64,000 bases of DNA from an uncultured Bacteroidota bacterium (lineage in GTDB: Bacteria > Bacteroidota > Bacteroidia > Chitinophagales > Saprospiraceae). Of this stretch, positions 44,132-53,666 are shown in pieces. Under the pieces are notes generated by a model, which made no database searches, had not been told where the DNA came from, and was given only the letters and a program-made list of their open reading frames with translations. The stretch covers positions 1-64,000 of the forward strand of contig CALMWS010000387.1 of the NCBI GenBank assembly GCA_937870795.1, in the 5' to 3' direction. The translations under genes were made by a program, and so were the position numbers. Position 1 is the first letter of the stretch, and every line of letters starts with the position of its first letter.

Positions 44132-47100
44132 TATTATTCGCTTTAACCGTTACCCTTCCTGAACCAGTGCGGGCAAATATTTCGTTGTTGTACATCGCTT
44201 CAATTGATATGGGAGCTTGGTAAAAATTGCCCGTATAGGCTGCAATGAGAGGAATTTCTATTACTTTGGAAGCCCCTCGATACAAATCCAGGAAGGTAAT
44301 AACCCGATCATCTCTGATGTCCTGATACTCGTAATTTCGATTTCCGGCTACAATATCCAATAATCGGTTATTGGATACTTCCCATCCTGCAGGCAATTGA
44401 AAGGTAAGTGCGCAGTTTTCAATAACACTTCCGAAAGTTCCCGGATTGGTGATGGTAACCCTTGCTGTGAAATTCTGACCCAGGTTTAACTCATCCGGAT
44501 TGATCTGGCGACCTTCACTATCCAGGTAATTTACTTTTAATTGGATGTTTTTGGAATTGGGTGAACTTCCCTGTTGAATCGAAGGTGTACCTTTTGTTAC
44601 TATTTTAACATAAACAGGTCCCTTGGTTTCATTGCCAAAAGTAAGAGTTTGTTTAACACCATTTTCTACAAGTGGAAGATCAACGAGAGCCATACTTTTG
44701 GCAGTACTAATCTTATCCAATAGTTTTCCATTGTATTGAACGCTGGCCAGCAAGCCTTTTTTATCAGCAGATTTATAGAACTTTTCTACCACCAAAAGGG
44801 CATGGCTCAGGGCTTGTGTATTATACCAATCATTTCTATTTAGTTCTTGTACAATGGATTTTATTGTTGTAAGTGCTGCACCTGTCATGCCACTTTGCAT
44901 TTGTGCTTCTGCTTTTAATGCAAGATCTCTTAGTGGCGATGCGTAGGTGTAACTTATGTAATCATAATCCAAAGTCATGGCTTTGCCTTCTAATTTTTGA
45001 GCCTGTGTCAATAATTCTTTAGCTATCTGCGATTTTCCTGACAAAGCATAAGCTGCCGCCAATAAATAGGTGGCAGGAGAGGTCATTGATTTTGCTTGCC
45101 TTAGCCTATTCATGGCACCGGCTTCTGGTTTGCCAAATTTGGCTAAGGTATAAAGCCTATATGCCTGGGCTGTGTGATTTGCATCTGTTTGTGTACTATA
45201 TTTATTGGCAATATTGCGTTGATATACATACCATGCATTGATCATTTTTTCTGATACAAAATAATTTTGCTGTTTTGCCTCCATCAAAAAATGACCTGCA
45301 TAGCTGCTGGCCCAATCTTCACTTTGATTGTTGCCAGGCCAATAACTAAAGCCACCATTGGAAGTCTGGAAAGTTGTAATGCGCTGAATGGCCTTACTGA
45401 TGTTGTTGTTTACTTCTTTTTGTCGTTTCGGAGTCAGATGCATAATTTCACCTACATAAAGTTGGGGAAACGCGGCAGATGTAGTTTGTTCTATACAACC
45501 ATATGGATATTGGATGAGGTATTGAAGCCTGGATTGAAGATTAACCGGCAACATATTGCTTACTTCCAATTGTACACCATGGCTGCCCTTGCTACCGAAA
45601 AGTTCAATGGGTAAATTGACTTTTTGGCCAGCTTCTATTTTATATTCTCTTACTCTGGTTTCAGGCAGGTTTGGATTTCGAATTTCAATTTCTGTTTTAT
45701 CTTTCGCTGTTAATCTTGCATTGGAAGCTACAGCTCCTATCAAGGCAATGCCATCAATATTTCCAACCTTTACGCCAAAACTTGCGAGTATGTCTTCTTC
45801 TCTGGAAAATTGAAGGGACTGGCTTTTATTTCCATTAGATAAAAAGTGTTTATCGGCTTCAAGGGATACGTCCACTTTGCCTAAATTTTTTACCATTGAA
45901 AATATATTGGCACCCAAATCAAATTCATCGCCAGGAGCAAGTATTCTGGGCAAAGTCGTTTGAACCATCAAGTCTTTCTTGACTTGCCGGGTCTCCTCAG
46001 CCTTTCCAAAAGCGTTGCCGTTGCGGGCAACTATCATTACTCTTACAGCACCTACATATTTCTCTATTTTAATTTGGTGCGACATGGCTTGCCCCTTGGA
46101 TTCAAATGGCCCCAGGTATCTGACGGTAGGGACAAATCGATTGGCTTTTTTTACAGAATTAAGATTTAGTGCATCTGCATCACCACCGACAGTAAATAGA
46201 TTTTCAAATTCCTGACCGTATGGATTCATAACCTTATCAAACAAATCCCAGGTATTCAAGCCAAGTGATATTTTTGAAAAGAAGTGATCCAGCGGATCAG
46301 GGGTCTTAAATCGAGTTAAATCCAACAAACCTTCATCGACAATGGCAAGTGTATACGCCATTGGTTTGTTTTGTTTCTCTTTTACTTTAATGGTAAATGT
46401 CTCATCTGGCTTCAAACTGGCAGGTACTTCAAGGATAGGATTAAGTTGCCTGGCAGGGTCATTGATTTTTACAGGAAGTACACCATACATTCTAAGAGGT
46501 AACCCATTTGAGGTTTGATCGTATGGTTGGATTAAGCTCAGATGAAGGTAAATATTTGGCGCCATATCGGCAGTAACGGGTACTTCTACAATGGTTTCCT
46601 TTGATTTGCCGGCAGCCACCATAGTTTTTATCAATTGATTACCTTGTTCAATGCTTAATAAGATTTTGGATTTTTCATTGCTCGGTACGCGTAACTTTAT
46701 TTTTTCACCAATGCTATAACTTTCTTTGTCGGCTGTAAGTTTAATAATCTGTGCTGATTCTCCGTGACTGGGAGGATTGCCCCATTTGCTTGTATAAAAC
46801 AATTCACCTGTGCAATGACCAGATACATCATCACAAACCCTAATTAGAAAGTTGCCATAGTCTTCGTATTCATCTGTGTAGACGGCTTCACCTTTGGCAT
46901 TGGTTTTGATCCTGGCAGTTTTAATGGCACCTACATGATCTGCTGAATTGAATTTTAACAAATTGTAGTTGGACTCATTGTACCACCAATTCCATTCTGC
47001 CTTGTACAAACCTACATTTAGTTCTCTGTTGGCCAATGGCTTGCCAACCGGATCCAAGGCTACAATGGAAAATGATTGGGAAATTCCTGATTTCAAATAA

Positions 47101-49661
47101 TGACCACCCCATTCGGATTCAGGTACTTTTATTCCAACATATCCTGAGTAAGCATTGACATCCACAGTGGCATAGTCCTGGCTAAAATTTCCTGATTTTT
47201 CAAATACCGTTGTCTTTATTCCTGCCTTAAGACCAGATGCTGGTTTGAAGTCATTGTTTTGTTTAAATACATAACTTGCCGACCCTTGATCATTCAAATT
47301 GCCTTCGTACATCTTTTCAGGATAGTAATCAGAAGATCTTGCCGGATCTTCGAATTTATAGCCACGATGGTTTTTGAATTCTTGTATGCGATCACTCCAT
47401 ATAACCTCTACATTGGCCTTAAGCCCTGCCGCAGTAGCACCATGAAGCCATGTTGATTCGAAAGTAAGATTGGGCTCTTTGAAAAGGTTTAAAGGACCTA
47501 CCAAATTTTCATACCTTATTTTCAAGCGATTGGGTTTTACCGTTTCTACTTTGACCGACTTATAAAAAATTTCTCCTCCTACAGATACGATCCATTTCCA
47601 GTTTCCGGTGGGTGCCTGAGAAGAAGTACTGATTTTGCAGTGGTATAAATGATCAATATTTTCAGTAATCATTTTTTCATACTGGATCTTACCCCTGCTG
47701 TCTTCAACCTGCAATTTTACAGGAATTCCCGGAGCCAAAGGTTTTTGATGAGAGGTGCCGTGCTGAAATAACATTATACTCACAAACATAGAATCACCAG
47801 GTCTGTATACACCGCGCTCACCATAAATAAAGGCATCAAGCCCATCTTTGAGTTGCTTACCATTCACATCAAAATCACTAAGCGGATTGGCATATTGGTC
47901 GAGAAGGCTGAGATAACCATATCTGCCATCTTTTTTTGCCATTATGAAACTTGGCTTTTCAGTACATTCTACAGTTACCAATCCATTGCCATCGGTTGCT
48001 CCCTTGCCAACAGCCTGTTTTTGAAAATCAAAAAGCGAAACTTCAGCACCACTCATGCCATTGGCGGAGATTAGGTCGTTAACAAAAATGGTCCAGCTTT
48101 TGGCATCACCGCTGCCTTTTGCCAATAAGCCGATATTGGAAGAAAAAATGTTTGTTCTGATATAATGATCTCCATAATAGTAATAGGATTTACAAGGATT
48201 ATTGCCATCGTCATAACCCTCATCGTAGTAAGAATCACCATAGTTGGTGTCATCACTCACAGGCTCATTACAATCCAATCGAAGTACATCCTCTTTTGAA
48301 AACCTGATTTCTACGTTGTAAATAGATCCCGGATCTACATTGACCATTTTGCTTAAGTCAAGTGTATATTTTTGCCATTTTTCTTCATTGTTGGCCGGAG
48401 AAATTTTTGTAAGATCTACTTTTCCTGTATAGATAATTTTGGCTACAGGTGTGAGATCGTAGTGCTGATCCAGCGCGTTGTACTGCAAAAATTGTAAAAC
48501 GTTGTTTTGGTATATTTTGGATATTTCAATTTCGACATTTTTAAGATTTATCGCTTGAAATGGGAACCAGATATTTTCGGTTTCAGGCATGATTACCCCT
48601 TTACGAAGTGCTTTAACTTCAGGATTAGCAGGAGTAAATGACAGTGACTGACTTACTGCAGTACCGAGATTTTTGCCATTCTTGTTTTTTAACTCTTCTG
48701 AAATCGTAAGGCCAATTTCGCTTTCAGGGTATTGCTCCAGATACAATGTGATTCTATTGCCATTTATTTCTGATGGGATTTTTTCATTCCATTCTTTTAT
48801 TTGGATGATACCATCAAGTATTTGACCTTCATCCAGTGGGTCTGAAAAAATCAGATCTATACTTTTTGCCCCATCTCTTTGCACCTTACTTTCCAAAAAA
48901 ACGAAATCATTTATACTGACAACTTTTAGGCTTTTTACACCCTTGAAATCGTCATCCAGCTCTGTGGCATCATATTTTATCTGTAATTCAGATTCTTTTG
49001 CAGTGCGTGAGATTCCCGAAATGTAAAAGATGTGTTCTTTAGCATTGGTATGTTCCCATCTGATTTTGAGCTGATTGTTGTTGTCTTGAACAGCACTGAC
49101 TGCTTTCTCAATAACTCCTGCATCCGCATCATCAAGCGCATTTATCCAGCCCTTAACCTGGATAAAGGCATTGCCATTTCCATCTGTTTGGTATTCAATG
49201 CCTTCATGTGAAATGGTTAGCTGTTGCTGATAGGTGGCCAGGGCGAGTATAGCAGAAGCTTCTTTTGCGGGTACCCCTTTAAATATTTTGTCCAATTGTA
49301 TTTCAATTTCATACCGTTGGTTGGATACAAGAGGGTTTTTAGGTTGAAATTCAAGGGTGACAGCATCTTTCCAAATCCATTTTCCCTCTGTTATTGGATC
49401 GATACTGGCTATGCCATTCGCCTCCATCTCTGATTGTGCTATAAACTGGTCTGGTATTTTCGAAAACCTGACCATTATGGCATCACGTGACGAAATCCTA
49501 AGAGGACTGTATTCTGAAACATATTTATCAATGTTAACCGCTGTCCAACCAAGAGGCAAATCTCCAGCATTGGCCGTTTTCTTTTTACAGGAATAAAGGG
49601 CAAGGAAACAGATGGAAAGTAGAAGAAAACTAAATTGTCTGAAAATTACTGGTGCTGTCAT
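44106..49661 (-). CDS. bacterial alpha-2-macroglobulin lipoprotein with thioester
   Basis: The 1851-residue product begins with a lipoprotein signal (lipobox LYSC, C25) and is built of macroglobulin-type beta domains. GERGVYRPGDSMFVS near 630 is the MG2-type hallmark, and the thioester motif C1389-I-E-Q1392 (YGCIEQTTSAAFPQLY) is intact. These proteins trap proteases that enter the periplasm and are thought to guard a damaged cell wall together with PBP1C, whose gene overlaps by 26 bases. The bait region cannot be pinpointed by eye. Confidence 0.94.
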   Translation of the reverse strand: MTAPVIFRQFSFLLLSICFLALYSCKKKTANAGDLPLGWTAVNIDKYVSEYSPLRISSRDAIMVRFSKIPDQFIAQSEMEANGIASIDPITEGKWIWKDAVTLEFQPKNPLVSNQRYEIEIQLDKIFKGVPAKEASAILALATYQQQLTISHEGIEYQTDGNGNAFIQVKGWINALDDADAGVIEKAVSAVQDNNNQLKIRWEHTNAKEHIFYISGISRTAKESELQIKYDATELDDDFKGVKSLKVVSINDFVFLESKVQRDGAKSIDLIFSDPLDEGQILDGIIQIKEWNEKIPSEINGNRITLYLEQYPESEIGLTISEELKNKNGKNLGTAVSQSLSFTPANPEVKALRKGVIMPETENIWFPFQAINLKNVEIEISKIYQNNVLQFLQYNALDQHYDLTPVAKIIYTGKVDLTKISPANNEEKWQKYTLDLSKMVNVDPGSIYNVEIRFSKEDVLRLDCNEPVSDDTNYGDSYYDEGYDDGNNPCKSYYYYGDHYIRTNIFSSNIGLLAKGSGDAKSWTIFVNDLISANGMSGAEVSLFDFQKQAVGKGATDGNGLVTVECTEKPSFIMAKKDGRYGYLSLLDQYANPLSDFDVNGKQLKDGLDAFIYGERGVYRPGDSMFVSIMLFQHGTSHQKPLAPGIPVKLQVEDSRGKIQYEKMITENIDHLYHCKISTSSQAPTGNWKWIVSVGGEIFYKSVKVETVKPNRLKIRYENLVGPLNLFKEPNLTFESTWLHGATAAGLKANVEVIWSDRIQEFKNHRGYKFEDPARSSDYYPEKMYEGNLNDQGSASYVFKQNNDFKPASGLKAGIKTTVFEKSGNFSQDYATVDVNAYSGYVGIKVPESEWGGHYLKSGISQSFSIVALDPVGKPLANRELNVGLYKAEWNWWYNESNYNLLKFNSADHVGAIKTARIKTNAKGEAVYTDEYEDYGNFLIRVCDDVSGHCTGELFYTSKWGNPPSHGESAQIIKLTADKESYSIGEKIKLRVPSNEKSKILLSIEQGNQLIKTMVAAGKSKETIVEVPVTADMAPNIYLHLSLIQPYDQTSNGLPLRMYGVLPVKINDPARQLNPILEVPASLKPDETFTIKVKEKQNKPMAYTLAIVDEGLLDLTRFKTPDPLDHFFSKISLGLNTWDLFDKVMNPYGQEFENLFTVGGDADALNLNSVKKANRFVPTVRYLGPFESKGQAMSHQIKIEKYVGAVRVMIVARNGNAFGKAEETRQVKKDLMVQTTLPRILAPGDEFDLGANIFSMVKNLGKVDVSLEADKHFLSNGNKSQSLQFSREEDILASFGVKVGNIDGIALIGAVASNARLTAKDKTEIEIRNPNLPETRVREYKIEAGQKVNLPIELFGSKGSHGVQLEVSNMLPVNLQSRLQYLIQYPYGCIEQTTSAAFPQLYVGEIMHLTPKRQKEVNNNISKAIQRITTFQTSNGGFSYWPGNNQSEDWASSYAGHFLMEAKQQNYFVSEKMINAWYVYQRNIANKYSTQTDANHTAQAYRLYTLAKFGKPEAGAMNRLRQAKSMTSPATYLLAAAYALSGKSQIAKELLTQAQKLEGKAMTLDYDYISYTYASPLRDLALKAEAQMQSGMTGAALTTIKSIVQELNRNDWYNTQALSHALLVVEKFYKSADKKGLLASVQYNGKLLDKISTAKSMALVDLPLVENGVKQTLTFGNETKGPVYVKIVTKGTPSIQQGSSPNSKNIQLKVNYLDSEGRQINPDELNLGQNFTARVTITNPGTFGSVIENCALTFQLPAGWEVSNNRLLDIVAGNRNYEYQDIRDDRVITFLDLYRGASKVIEIPLIAAYTGNFYQAPISIEAMYNNEIFARTGSGRVTVKANNIDKSKLTQ

Positions 49662-49787
49662 GATCTTGAGCTGGTTTAAGCAGATAATCTGTAAAATTAC
49701 ACTATTTCAGGGATAACGAAGAGTACACAAGTTTATGATTTTCATTTTTTTAATGAAAAAAATAAAGTTTAAACATGACTTTTCTGT

Positions 49788-49795
49788 TACTTTTG
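49788..49795 (+). promoter_or_regulatory. GmhB-like gene -7 box
   Basis: TActTTTG ends 13 bases before the GTG start at 49809. No -33 element was found. Confidence 0.45.
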
Positions 49796-49808
49796 ACCCA
49801 AAATTTCG

Positions 49809-50366
49809 GTGGCACATTTTTTAGCAGATTTGGATAAAGACTGGACCTTATTTCTCGATCGTGATGGGGTCATTAATCGAAAATTGGAAGCTGATTATGT
49901 CAAATCCATCTCTGAATTTGACCTTTTACCCGGTGTTTTGGAAGCTCTGTATCTATTGGATCCATTTTTTGTTCACATCGTTGTTGTAACCAATCAACAA
50001 GGCATTGGAAAGGGGCTGATGACCGTCGATGGTCTCTCGTGGATTCATAAATTTCTGTTTCATGAATTGGAAAATGCCAAAGCAAGAATTGACGCCGTTT
50101 ATTACTGCCCTCATCTTTCAGCCATCGGTTGTTCTTGTCGCAAACCGGCGCCTGGTATGGCTATAGCTGCAAAAAATGATTTTCCATCCATTGATTTTAA
50201 CAAGTCAATAATCGTTGGTGACAGTATTTCTGATATGCAATTTGGAAGAAATTTGGGTATGAAAACTGTTTTTTGCTCATCCAAGCCACAAATTTCTGAT
50301 CTCATTGATTTAAATGTGTCCAGTTTGAAGCAATTTGCTGATATACTCATGGCTTATCAATCTTAA
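49809..50366 (+). CDS. HAD-IIIA phosphatase, GmhB / histidinol-phosphatase-like
   Basis: The 185-residue protein has the HAD motifs FLDRDGVINRK (nucleophile Asp and acid/base Asp), VVTNQQGIGKG and VGDSISDMQFG, plus the zinc-binding pattern CPH...GCSCRKP typical of GmhB, which removes the 7-phosphate of heptose 1,7-bisphosphate for LPS core. Histidinol phosphatase is an alternative. The GTG start is supported by the upstream -7 box. No other heptose gene is in the window, so the pathway is not confirmed. Confidence 0.82.
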   Translation: MAHFLADLDKDWTLFLDRDGVINRKLEADYVKSISEFDLLPGVLEALYLLDPFFVHIVVVTNQQGIGKGLMTVDGLSWIHKFLFHELENAKARIDAVYYCPHLSAIGCSCRKPAPGMAIAAKNDFPSIDFNKSIIVGDSISDMQFGRNLGMKTVFCSSKPQISDLIDLNVSSLKQFADILMAYQS

Positions 50367-50381
50367 GTGTTATTTACATCG

Positions 50382-50389
50382 TATCTTTG
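50382..50389 (+). promoter_or_regulatory. ridA operon -7 box
   Basis: TAtcTTTG ends 24 bases before the ridA ATG. No -33 element of good spacing is seen. Confidence 0.45.
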
Positions 50390-50413
50390 TAAAGTGCACA
50401 AAGTTAAATTAAT

Positions 50414-50794
50414 ATGACAGAACACTATTTTAGTGGTGCTCCTTGGGAAGAAGAGATAGGTTATGCAAGGGCAATAAAAATAGGAAACAACATTGAAGTT
50501 TCCGGCACTACTTCAGTCAAAGACGGATTGGTTTACATGCCGGGTGATGCTTTTCATCAAACCATTAGAATTTATGAGATTGTGAGTTCAGCGCTTCATC
50601 ACTTTGGAGCAACTTTAAATGATGCAACCAGAGTAAGAATCTTTGTAGTAAATATTGAATCAAATTGGCAAAAGGTTGCCATGGCTCATAAAGCGGCCAT
50701 TGGGTCAGGAAGGCCTGCTATGAGTATGGTGGGAGTTTCTGCACTAATCGACCCCGATTTGTTGGTTGAAGTGGAAGTAAGCGCTATTATTTAA
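50414..50794 (+). CDS. RidA family protein (enamine/imine deaminase)
   Basis: The 126-residue protein resembles the YjgF/YER057c/UK114 family: GYARAIKIGNNIEVSGTTS, ATLNDATRVRIFVVNIESNW, RPAMSMVGVSALIDPDLLVE. The Arg that binds carboxylate in RidA appears in GSGRPAMS. Members hydrolyse reactive 2-aminoacrylate or other enamines. It begins a run with queE, mgsA and uvrC; the functional link is not obvious. Confidence 0.88.
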   Translation: MTEHYFSGAPWEEEIGYARAIKIGNNIEVSGTTSVKDGLVYMPGDAFHQTIRIYEIVSSALHHFGATLNDATRVRIFVVNIESNWQKVAMAHKAAIGSGRPAMSMVGVSALIDPDLLVEVEVSAII

Positions 50795-50813
50795 TTAAAT
50801 ACAATTTCGGATT

Positions 50814-51440
50814 TTGTATAAGGTCAAAGAAATATATTATACATTACAAGGGGAAGGTTATCATTCGGGCAAACCCGCCGTTTTTTGCAGATTTAGCGGC
50901 TGCAACCTTTGGACAGGAAGAGAAGAAGACAGAGCAGGAGCTGTATGCAAATTTTGCGATACTGATTTCAGGGGTACAGATGGGGTCAATGGAGGGAGTT
51001 ATACTGCTCAAGATTTGTGTGATAAAATTATTTCACTTTTTCCTCCTTCTAACAAACAGGTCTTTGTCGTTTTTACGGGTGGAGAACCTGCATTGCAACT
51101 CGATGAGGATTTAATTACCGTTTTACATAAACATCAAATCTCAATTGCCATTGAAACGAATGGCACAATAACACTGCCTCAAGGTATTGATTGGGTTTGT
51201 GTAAGCCCTAAGGCAAATGCCAGTCTGGTAGTGACAAAAGGTAATGAATTAAAACTGGTGTATCCACAAAGAGAAAACAGACCCGAACAATTTGAAACAT
51301 TGGAATTTGAACATTTCTATTTACAACCACTTGACGATGTGCATCAGGCAATACATATACAGGAATGCGTAAAGTATTGTTTGGAACATCCCATCTGGAA
51401 ACTAAGTTTACAAACACATAAAATATTGGGAATTGACTGA
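50814..51440 (+). CDS. queE: 7-carboxy-7-deazaguanine synthase
   Basis: QueE is the radical-SAM enzyme that makes 7-carboxy-7-deazaguanine on the queuosine pathway. The 208-residue protein shows YTLQGEGYHSGKPAVFCRFS, the iron-sulphur cysteine set C-x14-C-x2-C (GCNLW to CKFCDTDF), and the SAM-binding VFTGGEPALQ. The start is TTG, 19 bases after ridA. No other queuosine gene is nearby. It overlaps mgsA by 8 bases. Confidence 0.93.
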   Translation: MYKVKEIYYTLQGEGYHSGKPAVFCRFSGCNLWTGREEDRAGAVCKFCDTDFRGTDGVNGGSYTAQDLCDKIISLFPPSNKQVFVVFTGGEPALQLDEDLITVLHKHQISIAIETNGTITLPQGIDWVCVSPKANASLVVTKGNELKLVYPQRENRPEQFETLEFEHFYLQPLDDVHQAIHIQECVKYCLEHPIWKLSLQTHKILGID

Positions 51441-51831
51441 ATTGGTAAAGTCCGTGGCTTTGATAGCACACGACGGTAAAAAACCGGAAATGGTTTCTTT
51501 TGTGATTAGAAATAAAAACAAAATTGAAGGCCTAAAACTTTTTGCTACGGGCACCACCGGAGGCCATATAATGCGAGAAGGCTTTGAAGTTCAGCGTTTG
51601 TTGAGTGGCCCAAAGGGTGGGGATGCTCAGATCGCAGCTCTTGTGGCCACAGGAGATGTGGATGCGGTATTTTTTTTCAGAGACCCATTAGACAGACACC
51701 CTCACGAACCGGATGTGCAGATGCTGTTGAGATTGTGCGATGTACACAATGTGGCGCTTGCCACTAATCCAAGAACAGCCCAACTGATCATTGATGGCAT
51801 TCAATTTCAGGAAGAAGAACATGACCAATGA
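51433..51831 (+). CDS. mgsA: methylglyoxal synthase
   Basis: MgsA converts dihydroxyacetone phosphate to methylglyoxal and phosphate, a bypass of lower glycolysis. The 132-residue protein has VALIAHDGKKPEM, ATGTTGGHI, LSGPKGGDAQIAALVA (catalytic Asp in GGDAQ) and FFRDPLDRHPHEPD. The start is either TTG at 51433 or TTG at 51442; both are near the queE stop. It overlaps uvrC by 11 bases. Confidence 0.93.
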   Translation: MTELVKSVALIAHDGKKPEMVSFVIRNKNKIEGLKLFATGTTGGHIMREGFEVQRLLSGPKGGDAQIAALVATGDVDAVFFFRDPLDRHPHEPDVQMLLRLCDVHNVALATNPRTAQLIIDGIQFQEEEHDQ

Positions 51832-53656
51832 AGATTTTAAAAATAGAGTAGAGAGCGTTCCACATCTGCCCGGTGTGTATCGTTTTTTAGACGAATCAGA
51901 TACCATTCTGTATGTTGGCAAAGCCAAGGACCTGCGCAATAGACTTTCCAATTATTTTGGTGATAAAAAACAATTGTCGCACAAGACTCGTGTACTTACA
52001 AAAAACGCTACAAGAATAGAGTTTACCATTGTTGAGACAGAGCACGATGCCTTGCTTATGGAAAATACTTTCATAAAAAAGTTTCAACCGAGGTACAATG
52101 TGAGCCTCAAAGACGGTAAGTCATACTCTTACATTGTAATTAAGAATGAAAGATTTCCAAGGGTCTTTTTTACCAGAAAGGTAATCAAAGATGGTTCGCA
52201 ATATTTTGGTCCATACACCTCAAAGGGGAGGGTAAAGGTTATTTTTGATGTTGTTAAAAAGTTGTTTCCATTGCGTACTTGCTCTTTCAATCTTACTGAG
52301 GAAAATATTAACGATAAAAAATTTAAAGTTTGTCTTGAGTACCATATTAAAAATTGTATGGGCCCTTGCGAACAATTGGAAAATGAAGAAGATTATAACA
52401 AAAAAATTGACCAGATCCGGCATATCCTGAAAGGTAATTTTTCCAGAGTGCGTGAGTTCATTCTCCAACAAATGGAAGTCGCTGCAGAGCATTTAAATTT
52501 TGAATTGGCTCAGCAATACAAAGAAAGGCTCTCTCATTTGGAAGATTATCAGGCAAAGTCAACTGTTGTAAGCAACACAGTGAGAGATCTTGATGTCTTT
52601 ACCATTCGTTCAGACGAAAAAATGGCTTTTGTCAATTATCTGAAAATCGTGGACGGTGCTTTGATCAACACCGATACCCTCGAAATTGAAAAAAAATTGG
52701 AAGAAGAAGAAGACACAGATATATTAAATTATGTTATTCCCGAAGTCAGAGAGCGCTATCAATCCATTTCACCCGAAATTGCCACTACACACCAGGTAAC
52801 GCTGCCAGCAGAGATCGATGTTACAATTCCTAAAATTGGTGACAAAAAAAAGTTGATCGAACTGTCGCTTCGCAATTTGGATTATTACATTACACAAAAA
52901 AGGAGGAGTGAAGCCGAACGTAAAAACAAACAAAGTCCTGCGGAAAGAATTCTCACCACTCTGAAGGATGACCTCCGAATGAAGGTTTTACCCATGCACA
53001 TTGAGTGTTTTGACAACTCCAACATTCAGGGCACAAACCCGGTGGCCAGTTGTGTGGTATTTAAAAATGCCAAGCCAGCTAAAAAGGACTATCGACATTT
53101 CAAGATAAAGACAGTCGAAGGGCCCAATGATTTTGCTTCCATGGAAGAGGTCGTTTACAGAAGATATAGCAGAATGTTGGAAGAAAAAGTGACTTTGCCC
53201 GACCTGGTAATCATTGATGGAGGCAAGGGTCAATTGGGCGCAGCCGTGAAAAGTTTAAAAAAGCTTGAAATATTAGATAAATTGGTAGTGGTTGGCATTG
53301 CAAAAAGGCTGGAAGAAATCTTTTTTCCTGACGACTCAATTCCACTTTACATCAACAAAAAATCGGAATCACTCAAGCTAATTCAACATTGTCGAAACGA
53401 AGCACACAGATTTGCCATAAGTTTTCACAGAGATCTGAGATCAAAAAATTTCCTGAATAGTGAGCTCATAACCATAGCTGGAATTGGAGAAAAAACAAAC
53501 CAATTGTTGATAACCCATTTTGGTAGCGTTAAAAAAATCAGGGAAGCAGATGAAGATACGCTATCCAATATAGTGGGTAAAAAACTTGCCCAGACCATTC
53601 GCCAACATTTTAATTCACAAGTCGATGAAATCACTCCTGATTTGTCCGACGATTAA
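51821..53656 (+). CDS. uvrC: excinuclease ABC subunit C
   Basis: UvrC makes the two incisions of nucleotide excision repair. From the ATG at 51821 it is 611 residues. It has the N-terminal GIY-YIG domain (GVYRFLDESDTILYVG), the cysteine region CLEYHIKNCMGPC, a UVR domain near 205-240, the RNase H-like half (ECFDNSNIQGTNPVAS, LVIIDGGKGQL) and the C-terminal helix-hairpin-helix (IAGIGEKTNQLLITHFGS). The ATG overlaps the mgsA stop by 11 bases; the longer frame is rejected. Confidence 0.96.
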   Translation: MTNEDFKNRVESVPHLPGVYRFLDESDTILYVGKAKDLRNRLSNYFGDKKQLSHKTRVLTKNATRIEFTIVETEHDALLMENTFIKKFQPRYNVSLKDGKSYSYIVIKNERFPRVFFTRKVIKDGSQYFGPYTSKGRVKVIFDVVKKLFPLRTCSFNLTEENINDKKFKVCLEYHIKNCMGPCEQLENEEDYNKKIDQIRHILKGNFSRVREFILQQMEVAAEHLNFELAQQYKERLSHLEDYQAKSTVVSNTVRDLDVFTIRSDEKMAFVNYLKIVDGALINTDTLEIEKKLEEEEDTDILNYVIPEVRERYQSISPEIATTHQVTLPAEIDVTIPKIGDKKKLIELSLRNLDYYITQKRRSEAERKNKQSPAERILTTLKDDLRMKVLPMHIECFDNSNIQGTNPVASCVVFKNAKPAKKDYRHFKIKTVEGPNDFASMEEVVYRRYSRMLEEKVTLPDLVIIDGGKGQLGAAVKSLKKLEILDKLVVVGIAKRLEEIFFPDDSIPLYINKKSESLKLIQHCRNEAHRFAISFHRDLRSKNFLNSELITIAGIGEKTNQLLITHFGSVKKIREADEDTLSNIVGKKLAQTIRQHFNSQVDEITPDLSDD

Positions 53657-53666
53657 ATACAAAACA

